DNA of 64,000 nucleotides from contig JAALGZ010000005.1 of NCBI GenBank assembly GCA_015227615.1, forward strand, positions 558,001-622,000, read 5' to 3'. This DNA comes from Labyrinthula sp. Ha. Lineage: Eukaryota > Sar > Bigyra > Labyrinthulida > Labyrinthulaceae. The notes beneath the pieces were generated by a model that made no database searches, had not been told where the DNA came from, and worked only from the letters and a program-made list of their open reading frames with translations. Both the position numbers and the translations under genes were made by a program. Shown one piece after another: positions 1 to 9,927 of this stretch (its first letter is position 1; the number at the start of each line of letters is the position of its first letter).

Positions 1-915
1 ATATTACAGGTGTGTACCGCTTGGAAGTGCATAAAATGTGGTCTTTGGAACTTAAGAGTTGAGGTCCAATGCAGAAGTTGCGAGTTTGATCCGTTTGCCC
101 CAAATGATTTGTTCAAGAAGGATGCATCAAAGTCTGGTGTTGCTACTGAGACTACTGATTCGCTTCCCAGCAATTTGAATTTTCTCCTAGGAAAAGAAAC
201 CAAACCATCTAGGGCTGTATCTAGTTATGGCTCTAGTTTCTTAAGCTCTAGGCTAACCAATAATTCAGATCCAACACAAGGCTTTGGCACAAAACAGTTG
301 CACAGCTCAAATGACGTTGGTTCATTTAAAGGGCGATCCAATGGGTGTGCTAATGGCAGTGAAAAGGTTCGTTCTGTTTCATTTCAGGATGAAAGGAAAA
401 ATTGCTCTAGTGATAATTGCTGCTCCAACAATGATTCTGATCAGTCCGAACTGGGCAAAGGTTGTAGTCAAAAGAAGCGGGAAGAAAATTACCCCGTTGA
501 CCCAGTTTCAAAGAACTATGAAATATACAATTCAGTTGAAGCAAGCACTTCCGCCCCAAAAAATGAAACGTATCCTGTTCATGACGCAACCGCAGCAAAT
601 ACACGTTGGAATAGAAATATCTCAGATGTTGTTAACTTAGATACCTCAACTGCTACAAAGAAGAAAAACTTTGAATACTCAAAATTTAAGGGTAGTTGCG
701 TTGTTAAAGACTGTAGTAGTTGTAGTTTTAAAGATGCTTGCGGCCTTTCAATCCACAAGAACTTACACAATGCTGCGGGAAAGGCCGCAGAAAAAGAGCA
801 GAGCTTGGAAGACGTACAAGCAGGTTCAGATCTGACTTGGGAATGTGACCTTTGTTTCGCTCAGAACCCTCTTGAAGACACTGAATGTAGCAGTTGTTTC
901 TGTAGCAGGCCCTAG
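1..915 (+). CDS. RanBP2-type zinc-finger protein, 3' part of gene
   Basis: Frame is open from the window edge to TAG at 913-915, so the 5' end lies outside. Two RanBP2-type fingers are visible with the W-x-C-x2-C-x3-N-x6-C-x2-C pattern: one at the very start (WKCIKC...N...CRSC) and one near the C-terminus (WECDLC...N...CSSC). Between them lie about 250 mostly low-complexity Ser/Asn/Lys-rich residues with a small Cys/His cluster (CVVKDCSSCSFKDACGLSIH). Such fingers usually bind Ran-GDP, ubiquitin or single-stranded RNA, and occur for example in Nup153-like nucleoporins. The bases ttacag just before position 10 could be a 3' splice site, so the visible exon may begin at 10. Precise function unknown. 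It converges on the calpain homologue, 239 bp away. Confidence 0.75.
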   Translation: MLQVCTAWKCIKCGLWNLRVEVQCRSCEFDPFAPNDLFKKDASKSGVATETTDSLPSNLNFLLGKETKPSRAVSSYGSSFLSSRLTNNSDPTQGFGTKQLHSSNDVGSFKGRSNGCANGSEKVRSVSFQDERKNCSSDNCCSNNDSDQSELGKGCSQKKREENYPVDPVSKNYEIYNSVEASTSAPKNETYPVHDATAANTRWNRNISDVVNLDTSTATKKKNFEYSKFKGSCVVKDCSSCSFKDACGLSIHKNLHNAAGKAAEKEQSLEDVQAGSDLTWECDLCFAQNPLEDTECSSCFCSRP

Positions 916-1154
916 TCGGGAATCTGAGATTACAAAACAGTCGGGGAAGAAAATACTATTAAATGTTGAGACCATGTAAACCTAAGATGTACAGTATAAA
1001 CTGAGCTAATATTATCTCATTGTTTGCTTAGCTTTTCTTTATAGATAAGGCAATAATTTAGAGATTCTTTCGGTATTCTTATGACACAATTTTTCTTTCT
1101 AGCCGAAAAACTGCACTCATTCTTAAAAAATGAATCATATATCTTAGTAGTTAG
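916..1154. other. Short spacer between convergent genes
   Basis: AT-rich 3' flanks shared by the RanBP2-finger gene and the calpain homologue. Nothing else recognised. Confidence 0.6.
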
Positions 1155-2814
1155 TTAGATAAGACCATCATCCCTTGCTTTCCTCTTTGCCTGTTTTGGT
1201 TTGTACTTTGTCTTGTTTCCAAAGTACAGATACCTAATCCCTTGGCATTTCAAGCAAAAATCATAAAAACCTTCCATGCAGCCTTGCAAAGGCCCAACGG
1301 CATGTTTCACTCCTCTTCCAGCTCTCTCGTGCACATTTAGATGGAAGTCTTGATAATTAACTGTGCGATCACACAAATCAATCGTATCAAAATGCTCGAA
1401 AAAGTCATCAAACGACATCCAAAACGTACCGTCATCTCCTTTTACATTGTCGGGCTTCAAAGCTTTCTTCACCTTAGGGTACTTTTCCCACATGTCACTA
1501 TCATCAGACCAATCCCCTTTCCACTCAAAATTTCCCCAAGGGTTCCTCAATTTTAAGAGCTCAAATTCTTTGCTCCCAGACATTGCACCAAGCATACCCT
1601 TTCCAACCCTCTTTACTTCCAACACTGAATACGATAATCCCTTTACAAGTCCAGTTTTTTCATCACGCTTTTCTGGTGCTACAAAGTAAAAATCGTCAAA
1701 AAATGTACCATCCTTTGGCTGATTTGACTCATCACTTAACCCAGCCGACGCAGCAATCAAACCTCTTTTTCTATCATACTCTTGCAAAACACTAAACATC
1801 TGCGTCTTGTCATGACTAAATTGATCTTTTGTGACCTTGAACGGTTTGGCCTCCTTCGGACCAACGTGATCTAGTTGGTGTCTCACATACTTGCCCTGCT
1901 CCGTATCCTTCACGTATCTAAGTGCTAATCCGCAAAAAATGTACATACCTGAAGACGAAGTCTCCTGTAAGACATCTAAAGGCGTAAACCACATTTCCAC
2001 CCTTAAGAGCAGCATAGCTCCCTCTAAACTTCGCAAACGCCTTCTCCAAAATCGCAACCCAAAGTTCATTACCCTGTGCCTCTGCAAAAACAAACTGGGT
2101 ATCTTCCAAATCACCTGCTTTTTTCCCCGCAGTCTTTTTCAAAGGAAGAAAATCATCCACAGTGACGTACTCCCACTCATTCTTCCCATCATTATACAAT
2201 CTCACCTTGTATTTTCCTCTGTAACTGTACTCGCGCGTGATGAACACCTTGTCAACCAAACTAGGGAACTCAGCCATACACACCAATGCTGATGTTAACC
2301 AATTATGACTTTGGCTACCATGAACAACATCTGACGGCGCAGCATCATCTTCAAACAAAACAGGCTTGCTCTTTGAGAATATTTCAGTAGCCCGCTTCCA
2401 GAAAATTTCTCCATCTTTTTGTCCCTGCTCGAGATCTGCAGGAGCTGCATCTTCTGGAGATTGAGACATTTCAGCTTTAACAGGTGCAGCACTTCCGGAA
2501 CTTGATGCTGTTTGTTCTCCCAAGGAGGTTTGGTTCGCGGGAAACTTCTTATCGTTGTACAGATAACAACTTTGGCACTTGTCTTGGTGTACACAGAGAA
2601 AACAAAATGTGTGGTTCAAGCATCTGCTGATGTAGATGTAGGAACAGGAGATTACGTATGCATAGATGAAGTGCAAACAGAGGGCAAACGGGGCCAGGAA
2701 GATGTTGCAGAAAGTGGAATTTGAGTCGCCATAGCATGCTTTTTCCGTGTTGGAAACGCATCTATTATCTTTACATCCACATTCGTTGGCACATATCGCA
2801 CAGCATGGAAACAT
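1155..2814 (-). CDS. Calpain-family protein lacking catalytic Cys and His (two exons, 542 aa)
   Basis: Exons 2814-1949 and 1917-1155 flank a 31-nt intron. The calpain CysPc fold is clear: the first lobe (about residues 155-290) has EFPSLVDKVF, NEWEYVTVDDFLP, GNELWVAILEKAFAK and GSYAALKGGN. The second lobe (about 340-470) has KGLSYSVLEVK, LLKLRNPWGNFEWKGDWSD and DGTFWMSFDDFFEHF. The motif usually reading GDCW is SHNW here, so the catalytic Cys is Asn171. The usual GHAYS is GLSYS, so the catalytic His is Leu383. Only the third triad member remains (Asn414 in RNPWG). The N-terminus is Cys-rich with a hydrophobic stretch (about 37-75), suggesting membrane association. A basic tail replaces the usual C2-like domain. 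Probably a pseudoprotease; non-proteolytic calpain-like proteins are known in trypanosomatids. Confidence 0.9.
1918..1948 (-). other. 31-nt spliceosomal intron in calpain homologue
   Basis: Read on the minus strand it begins GTATGTACAT and ends GCACTTAG. Without splicing the reading frame ends at the TAG of the 3' splice site. Removal joins AG|A (Arg) and continues the calpain domain in frame (LTGDFVFR then YVKDTEQGKYV). An earlier TTAG inside would give an immediate stop after splicing. Confidence 0.85.
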
Positions 2815-5800
2815 TGATCTAGAAAGGTGTCTTTTCTTTTGTCGAACTCTTGAACTATAGTTTTACAAAGGATTCTTGCAGTTTACACTGGCACTTTCTG
2901 TGGATGATTTGATTGGAATATTTGACCAATAATAACAGAGGGGTAGTCTCCTTGTATTCTTAAAAGAGTTGGGCACCCAGTATACAATTACCAGCCTCTA
3001 GAATTTGCAAACTAAATCACAATGTTGCCATCCATTGATTCAAGCAAAATAAAGAAGAAACCTTCGAGAAGTCCTTGGGTGATAGAGTTAATATGAACTT
3101 AAGCATAACTACCAAAGATTGGAAAATTTAGTTACAAACTTGATAACCTAATTTTCATCACAAGAACGTCATAGGTTAAGATTCGAGCTGTTCAAAGTAA
3201 CTAGCAATAAACATATTTCAAATTAGTTTCCTAGTATACTCCATAACTGCTTCAGGTATACCTCCTTTCATATATTTTCTCATGTTGCTTAAACAAGGTG
3301 AATCCCAAAGGTTACAGCGTAGAAATGTTTCATTTTGCTGGTTGGCGACAGAATTTTGACTTGTAGGTAGAAAAGCAACACATACCAATTTAGAATAATT
3401 AAAAGATTTCTTGTATTTAATCTTTGTATTATTTAATTGTTCTGTGATTAGTGATTAGATAATGATTTCTCTTACCATCCATTAGTGGTCATATTCTGTG
3501 CCCTGAAGAGAAGTAAATAGACCACTTGTTACAGCAAAGAAACCCAATTGTACAAGTCCATCCAAAAATGACTAATTTAATTTAAGCGACGGTACCTACT
3601 CAAACAATAATTGCAAATAGGTAGAACTTAATGCTGTAAAATAAAATTACTATATTTTAACATATTGGTGCTTAGGTTCATGTCTTTCCTCATAACTCAT
3701 TCAAAACTTAATCTAGGACAACCCTTATCTTAAGCGCATTACCCTCGTAAAATACTATCAAATGTCATTCTTACAGCCAATACCAGGGAAACTCTTATAT
3801 AATTGTCAAATTAGTTTACTGTCATGTAGTTTTCTGTTAATTATTTAAAATTATTTTTCCTTATAACTTCATCACATTGATGTACCCTTTTTCTTGCCTT
3901 AACTTGATACAAATTACTAAACGATAATTCATTAAAAATTAACTAAAAACTGAACAGGTCAAGAATATTTTAAACAGCTCACTAAAATGACACTAATAAA
4001 TCAATGAGATATTATTCTAAGAAAAATTAATACCAACAGGTGAAAACTATAGACGTGTTTCTTGCTACATTTTTTCTTCAACTGTACACATAAGCTCTTA
4101 TCATTAAACTAGCGTTGCTACATGATTATAAATTTTAATAACCTCATACTAATTATTATCCTATTTATTTGGTTCCTCAAATCTTGTGTTGATCTCCTGA
4201 ATTTCTACATAGTCGGTAATTTTGCGCGCCTGAAATTCAAACCTGTTGTGGCTGAATACGTGATGAAGTTTATAATAGAAACTATGACTCTGAGATCAAT
4301 AGTTTGAAAGGAATGTTTATAATAAACTGGATTCTGCATGTCTCTGTCAATTAATTATATTTTCCTGCAGAGACTCTCGCTATTCGAGCCAAAAACTTTG
4401 ACCTTGAGTAATTTGAACCTTCCATAATATTGGTCTAGGCTTATGGCACGGGTTTCTCTTGGATAATAACAATATTTTTAACCCAGGTTTGAAAAAATCT
4501 ATTCTTGGTGATTTCACGTTTTATTACTGGCATATATTGAAACAATAGTTGTTAGATAAATGGGAGCTAGAACCGTGAATCCTTAGTAGGGGTGTTTTTT
4601 GATAGTTGTGTGACATATCCTTCTACTCTTGAGCATTTGAAATTTACTTAGAAGGCTATTGGGTATTTTCTATAGTACTTTTTGTCAGTTCTGATGGTAT
4701 GGTGGATCATTTTTATATCTTGGTTACATGATCTAGATTCTTGATATTTTGATCCTTTGATTTTTTTTTATATTTCTTAGTGATAAAAATCATTTTCCTT
4801 TTTCTGCAATTTTATCGCTGCTTTTCTAGTCCATGAAATTGTGGTATATAATCTTGCTTCTTTCTTTGTAGCATATTACCCATTGAATTACTGGAATTAT
4901 TCTTGATCTCCATCTAACCGGAATAATCCGCGAGCCTGTTATCAGTGGATTATTTGGATATTCTTATCAAAACCTTGTTCCAATTAAAGATATGAAACTG
5001 TACACATTTATGGGGGTTACTTCAAAAACCTCGTATATCCCCGGAGTAATATATGGTCATATACCTTATTTTTCTAAGGTAACCGTACGATGCTGGAAAG
5101 TTATAAACAATACATCGGTGTCATGTCATTTGATTGTATAGTCTAAGTTTCATTTGAGTTACTATGAAATATAAAAAGTATCATGTGTGGAAAATCAACA
5201 CCCCAGAAACTAAGTATCGAGAATTTTGAAAATATTTTTTGAATTACTATATTTTTGCTCCTGCACTACCCAAAATTCTGAGATCCTTTTAAAAGCCAAG
5301 TCTAGAGTAGTGGCTCTATGTACTATCTACGCACCCAACCTAGATTCGCTAGAAAATGAATTCTTACCACTAGCAGAAAACCTCGTCTTAGTAGAAACCA
5401 CTCTAGTCTAGAGATTAAAATTCTATTTACTTAAATTTGATTTACGCTACCATATGTTATTAAATTGTTGCAAGTTCCCTTTCTTAATTTGGAGCACAAA
5501 CCAGATTTTGCAGTTTTCCTTTTAGTTTTAGTCAAACAGTACTAGAGTTATTAGTGGTCGCACCAGTGATTGAACGAGTAGGTTTTTCTTTCAAGGCTGA
5601 GAATATGTTCATATGAGACGAAACTACTAATGGCACTAAATATATAGGTACATGCAGCTGTTCACCTCAGGTCACACATAATAATTTTCCACAACTTATT
5701 TCAGTAAAACCACATACAAAAATTGTTAATTTTACCTAAGAAATGATTTTTCTCTGCTTTTATCTTTAATTTTGAAAGTTAGTAAGTGGGAGTTTAATCT

Positions 5801-8122
5801 TGGTAGCCATCGACTAATCCATTACCTGATTTCCAACTGTGTTTATCTTAATTTCATCAATATTTTCACCTGAATAATATAACTTTAATAATGATGCCCA
5901 CATTTCAGTATCAACTTCCATCTTTCCTTACTAGTTTGTTTTATTGGGGATAATGCGAGTTTGTAAGCAAGAGACTGGATATTTTGTTATTTCATGCATC
6001 AAAACGGCAATGTATCTACCCCGCACCATTATTTCTCTCCTTATTTCAGTGCTTGCGATAGCTACAATCATGTCAGATCTTTCGTTACTTGATGTTGTCA
6101 ATTCTACTTAAAACGAGTGGTATGTAAAGAAAATAAGTTTGTCCAATTTTGTGTCTTTTGAAACAACGAAAACCAACTATATGATCTAGGATTTGCTTCT
6201 TTCTTTTTAAATTGGCGCCCTTGTTTTATTATTGATTATAAGGTACTAGCTCTTATAACTGTGTATCCAGTATATTCGATATTTCAGTAGACTTTAGTAG
6301 TGATAATTTGTTCGACTCTTACCAACTACGCATCCTTAGAAACCCTAACTGAGCCAATTAGATTGTGCAGTTCAATTTAAACCCAAGGAAGAAGACTTAA
6401 TTTTGCTTGAGAGCGACCGATGCTTTTTTAGCAGTTGAGTATGAATTTGAACTGAAACATAACTTGTGCGTTTTATTCCAATGTGTCATAACAGTGATCT
6501 GGAAAATTGTGTAAATGACTTTCATTTAGGACAAAAGAACGTATCTTCAAAATTTTGGTGGATGATACCAGATTAGCGTGGCATTATTTAAGGAAGATAT
6601 GTTGTGTAATTTCAGTCCATCACGACAGAACTCTGATCCAGGTGCCACTGTAAAGCCTTGTACATATCCCATTTCGTTATTTTCTTACCGACTCGAATGG
6701 TGATGTAATCTCGTTCAGAAAACAAACTTTACAGCGACCTCGATCGTAAACTGCTATTAACATCTTTTGTAGAGCCCAGCTTTCAGATATTATTTTTTAT
6801 CATTCAAAGAAAGTTTTACCTGAGTTACCAGTTTCAGTTTACTATAACTGCACTAGGAACTCATCAACCTTTTTACTATCAAGCAGAGAGTACTATTCAG
6901 AATTTCAACTTTTTCCATACCATGCTCATGTTCAAAATACAACACTTCACGAAAAGCAACAATCACAACATTTTTCTTTAAGGAAAAGATCTCCTCCATT
7001 TCTACATCAGCACTTCAGTTAAATTTATCATCTTGTTTCATATGGGAGAGTTTTGTAGCTGCAAATTCTCAATTTAATTCTTTGGAAGGAGCTGTGACTT
7101 ACTTCAGCATCAGGCAGGGCTTCATGTTTTGTAAGCGAGGCACACCATCTTAACCAGCGACGATTTAGCCCACAGTGCACTAACTTGAGTTCTACCTTCT
7201 TTTAGCTAGAAAGGGTATAGTTATAATCCATCTTCACTAAGGTAGTTTTGGTTCGGATAAAAAATATATTCAATTATTCAAATTTTTTATGTACCACTTC
7301 TTTGACATCCCTGGGTGTAAATTACAGGTGAAGTTTCTTGACGGCCCGGATATAACCTTTACTTTTTATAAATTGCTTCCTTCCAGCTTCAATCTGGTTG
7401 GGTGACAGTGTTATCTCCAAAAGATCAGAATAATCATGAAAAAAAATTGCCACATGACGCTATTTCTTTTTGGGTTGCTGCTTAGACATAATTTTGATCA
7501 AAATCATTTCGCATCTACCCGCACCGGGAATTATAGATGCCTTTATATAGTACCATTGAACATGTCCTACAGCCTGGTACTAACCAATAACGAAAATAGC
7601 CAATTTTGCACATTTCAGGACAATAGAGATAGTTAGTCGTGCACATAAAGCTCTTGTTACCCTATATTTTTATCTTCCTTGCAACTAGTTACCTAAACAG
7701 AATATGGTTGTACTAATCGATTTTCTCTTGCTTTACCTAAGCCTCAACAACTTAATTCTTAAGAATGGCATAGTATATAGTTAAATTTGACGTATTTTGT
7801 ACTCCCACTGTTTTCTTGCTTTGAACTTCGTTCCTTGAGGAATGTTCTTTCTTGGGCTGCAGAATGGCGTTGAGACCAAGAATAGAGAGACAATTCAAGT
7901 AAGTACTCAATTTGAAACCAGGTGCCTTCCTTTATCCTATGTCGAGTAATATATCTATAATTTATATATGAAAGAAACTTTAGTTGTTTTTACCTAGTAA
8001 TAAAACTGGTTTGAGCACTCTGCAAGTATTTTAAGAAAGTGGAAAATTTGTGAAGCATTCTCTGATTGACCTAAAAAGTAAGATAGATTAAATTCTAATT
8101 TCAGAACTAAACATTTGTGAAA
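2815..8122. other. Gene desert with one diverged repeat copy
   Basis: AT-rich sequence with no reading frame that looks like a protein I can place. Apart from the repeat copy at about 6230-6780, nothing was recognised. The proximal part should hold the promoter of the calpain homologue and the distal part that of MPDU1, but no motif is convincing. Confidence 0.5.
6230..6780. repeat. Dispersed repeat, copy A (diverged)
   Basis: By eye this aligns in the same orientation with 22360-22945 over some 550 bases with moderate divergence. Matching landmarks include ccagtatattcgatatt/ccagcaaaatcgatgtt, gagccaattagatt/gaaccaattaaatt, aaaattttggtggatg/aaaatttggcggatg and cagcgacctcgat/caacgacctcaat. 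Read on the minus strand both copies can encode a similar short peptide (GRCKVCFLNEI here), suggesting a decayed coding mobile element of unassigned class. Confidence 0.6.
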
Positions 8123-9046
8123 ATGATTCCTATTTTTGAACTTAAAGTATGTTCTACTACTTCGAAATCTCGAACACCAACTGTCAAACTAAAAAGTAAG
8201 AACATAACGATGAATATAGAAGATACAATGTTTCGACTATTCATTCAATTGAAACCTTTCCTGGCATATCTTCCACCCACAGAGCCTTTGCGTGACTACA
8301 CTGTACCACACATATCTTCAAACCAATGTTTTGATCAGCTTTTGGTTCAAACAACCAAAGTGGACGACTCAAAGATTCTCTTCCTCTGCGTCAGGAGTGT
8401 TATCTCCAAGCTAGCGGGTTACCTGATCGTCATCCTCTCCAGTATTCTCAAAGTGCCTATTATCTATAACATCTTATCCAATGGAACGGTTCATGGACTC
8501 TCAAGTAGCAGCGTTTACTTGGAATGCTCCATTTACTTATCTGTACTATACTATAATTACGCGATTGGGTCCTCGTTTTCAGTGTATGGTGAAAATTTAT
8601 TCTTATTGGCCCAGAACCTAATAATCGTGCTGCTTATGTTCATATATAAGAACTCTGAACGAAACGTTGCCTTGCGCTCATTCTCTTTTATAGTGTTTTC
8701 TGTTCTCTTTGCGGCATCTCTTTATACTGTTCCTGATGAATATTTGCATCTAATCATGAGCTATGTAATTGTATGCAGCCTTCTGAGTAAGATCCCACAG
8801 ATTTATCATAATTTTATCTTGGGACATACTGGGGTTTTGTCACTCTTTACAGCTCTGTTGCAAGTTGGAGGAACATTTGTACGAACACTTACTGTAATAA
8901 ATGATTCCCCAGAAGGCGAGAATATGAACCTATACACTAATATGGCCAATCTTTTTCTCAGTTTGATCATATTTACTCAGATATTGCTGTTTAGGAAGAA
9001 AACTCGCCAGATATTGGATTTTGAGAACAGAAAGAAAAACGAATAA
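8123..9046 (+). CDS. MPDU1: MPDU1/Lec35 family PQ-loop protein, mannose-P-dolichol utilisation
   Basis: 307 aa multi-pass membrane protein. The MPDU1 layout is clear: a CFDQLLV entry motif (about residue 69), a first PQ-loop KVPIIYNIL (about 110-118; Gln of the Pro-Gln pair is Ile), then GLSSSSVYLE, a helix with SVYGENLFLLAQ (about 153-164), a second PQ-loop KIPQIYHNF (about 223-231) and the family signature GHTGVLSLFTALLQVGGTFVRT (split about 234-255). Family members act in the ER membrane and are needed for use of dolichol-phosphate-mannose and -glucose in N-glycan, GPI and mannosylation pathways. Human MPDU1 is 247 aa, so there are about 60 extra N-terminal residues. I chose the ATG at 8123; later in-frame ATGs are possible. 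The gene ends 35 bp from the stop of the converging TSP3 gene. Confidence 0.88.
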   Translation: MIPIFELKVCSTTSKSRTPTVKLKSKNITMNIEDTMFRLFIQLKPFLAYLPPTEPLRDYTVPHISSNQCFDQLLVQTTKVDDSKILFLCVRSVISKLAGYLIVILSSILKVPIIYNILSNGTVHGLSSSSVYLECSIYLSVLYYNYAIGSSFSVYGENLFLLAQNLIIVLLMFIYKNSERNVALRSFSFIVFSVLFAASLYTVPDEYLHLIMSYVIVCSLLSKIPQIYHNFILGHTGVLSLFTALLQVGGTFVRTLTVINDSPEGENMNLYTNMANLFLSLIIFTQILLFRKKTRQILDFENRKKNE

Positions 9047-9081
9047 CAAGCTCTTAGACTTTAGAAGGTTTTTGCTCCTTG

Positions 9082-9927
9082 TTAAACTATTTTTCTACAA
9101 GGTTCCAGTTGGATGTCAGTTTGGATTTTTTGAAATAAGAAAGCTTCTGGCTTGCAGAACTTAAATGTGGAAGATCGACGCCGTAGAATTGAATTGGTTT
9201 GAGTGTCTTCTGCTACATAAGAGTTTGTATAAGCCTTATTAATGGGTTTCATCTGGATTGGCAGATCCTCTGTGGGGTTCTTGGATATATACCTGTACGT
9301 TGAGAAAATTGAATAGATCAAGATTGCGGCAAAAACTAAAAAGCTAAGAAGTATCCGGTCATCCAACAAGAAATGAAGCATCTCTTGTTTCAAGTTTACT
9401 TCCTCGCTCAATTCTCTTTGGGTGAAACTGTCTTGTGCGATGGAAGCAACTTCAAACATAGGCGTTTCTTCTACTTCTTTGGGACAAAGCTTTTTCTCAC
9501 ATCCGCATTCATCTGGAGTCTTCTTGAGCTCATTAAAGGGACATAGATCAACGCAATCAGCTACTCCATCACCATCTGTATCGGCATCCCAAATGCCGCA
9601 GCCGCATTGCCCAGGTGATACCTTGTACACACCACAGCCACATTCTCCAGCTACTATCTTTTCATGGTTGAACGGACACTCATCTTGACAATCCATAGCC
9701 CCGTCGTTGTCACTGTCCACTTCACACGGGTTTGTTTCTTGGTGGGGTTCGTCAGAGGCATGAGTTTGAAAATCTTCTGCAAAAGCTGGATCAGTATTAA
9801 TGTGTACGTTCATTTCCTCTATAGCAGCCTGACCCCTTAGAAAATCAAGAGAAAGAAGATAAATAAAAAGAAACATGTTTATTTTGAATTTGGTCTTCAG
9901 AATTAAAATGGTATAACTTTTCTTCAT
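9082..9927 (-). CDS. Thrombospondin type-3 repeat membrane protein
   Basis: 281 aa from the ATG at 9927. A hydrophobic N-terminus (MFLFIYLLSLDFL) looks like a signal peptide or anchor. The lumenal part carries Cys-rich calcium-binding TSP3-type units: DSDNDGAMDCQDECPFN and DADTDGDGVADCVDLCPFN, with ECGCG, QCGCG and ECGC between and after them. One transmembrane helix follows (ILLSFLVFAAILIYSIF, about residues 192-208), then a basic cytoplasmic tail of about 70 aa with RRRSS. Topology is therefore type I with a small Ca-binding ectodomain. In known proteins these repeats bind calcium in adhesion or matrix proteins; the role here is unknown. Convergent with MPDU1. Confidence 0.8.
   Translation of the reverse strand: MKKSYTILILKTKFKINMFLFIYLLSLDFLRGQAAIEEMNVHINTDPAFAEDFQTHASDEPHQETNPCEVDSDNDGAMDCQDECPFNHEKIVAGECGCGVYKVSPGQCGCGIWDADTDGDGVADCVDLCPFNELKKTPDECGCEKKLCPKEVEETPMFEVASIAQDSFTQRELSEEVNLKQEMLHFLLDDRILLSFLVFAAILIYSIFSTYRYISKNPTEDLPIQMKPINKAYTNSYVAEDTQTNSILRRRSSTFKFCKPEAFLFQKIQTDIQLEPCRKIV

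Noticed and set aside
1925-1948. Shorter 24-nt version of the calpain intron ending at the first TTAG
   Set aside because: Splicing there gives an immediate in-frame stop, whereas the 31-nt version continues the domain.
7864-8104. Possible 5' exon of MPDU1 with GTAAGT donor and TTTCAG acceptor (intron about 200 nt)
   Set aside because: The joined frame hits a stop before reaching the MPDU1 frame, and the size does not match the other introns; it could only be untranslated.
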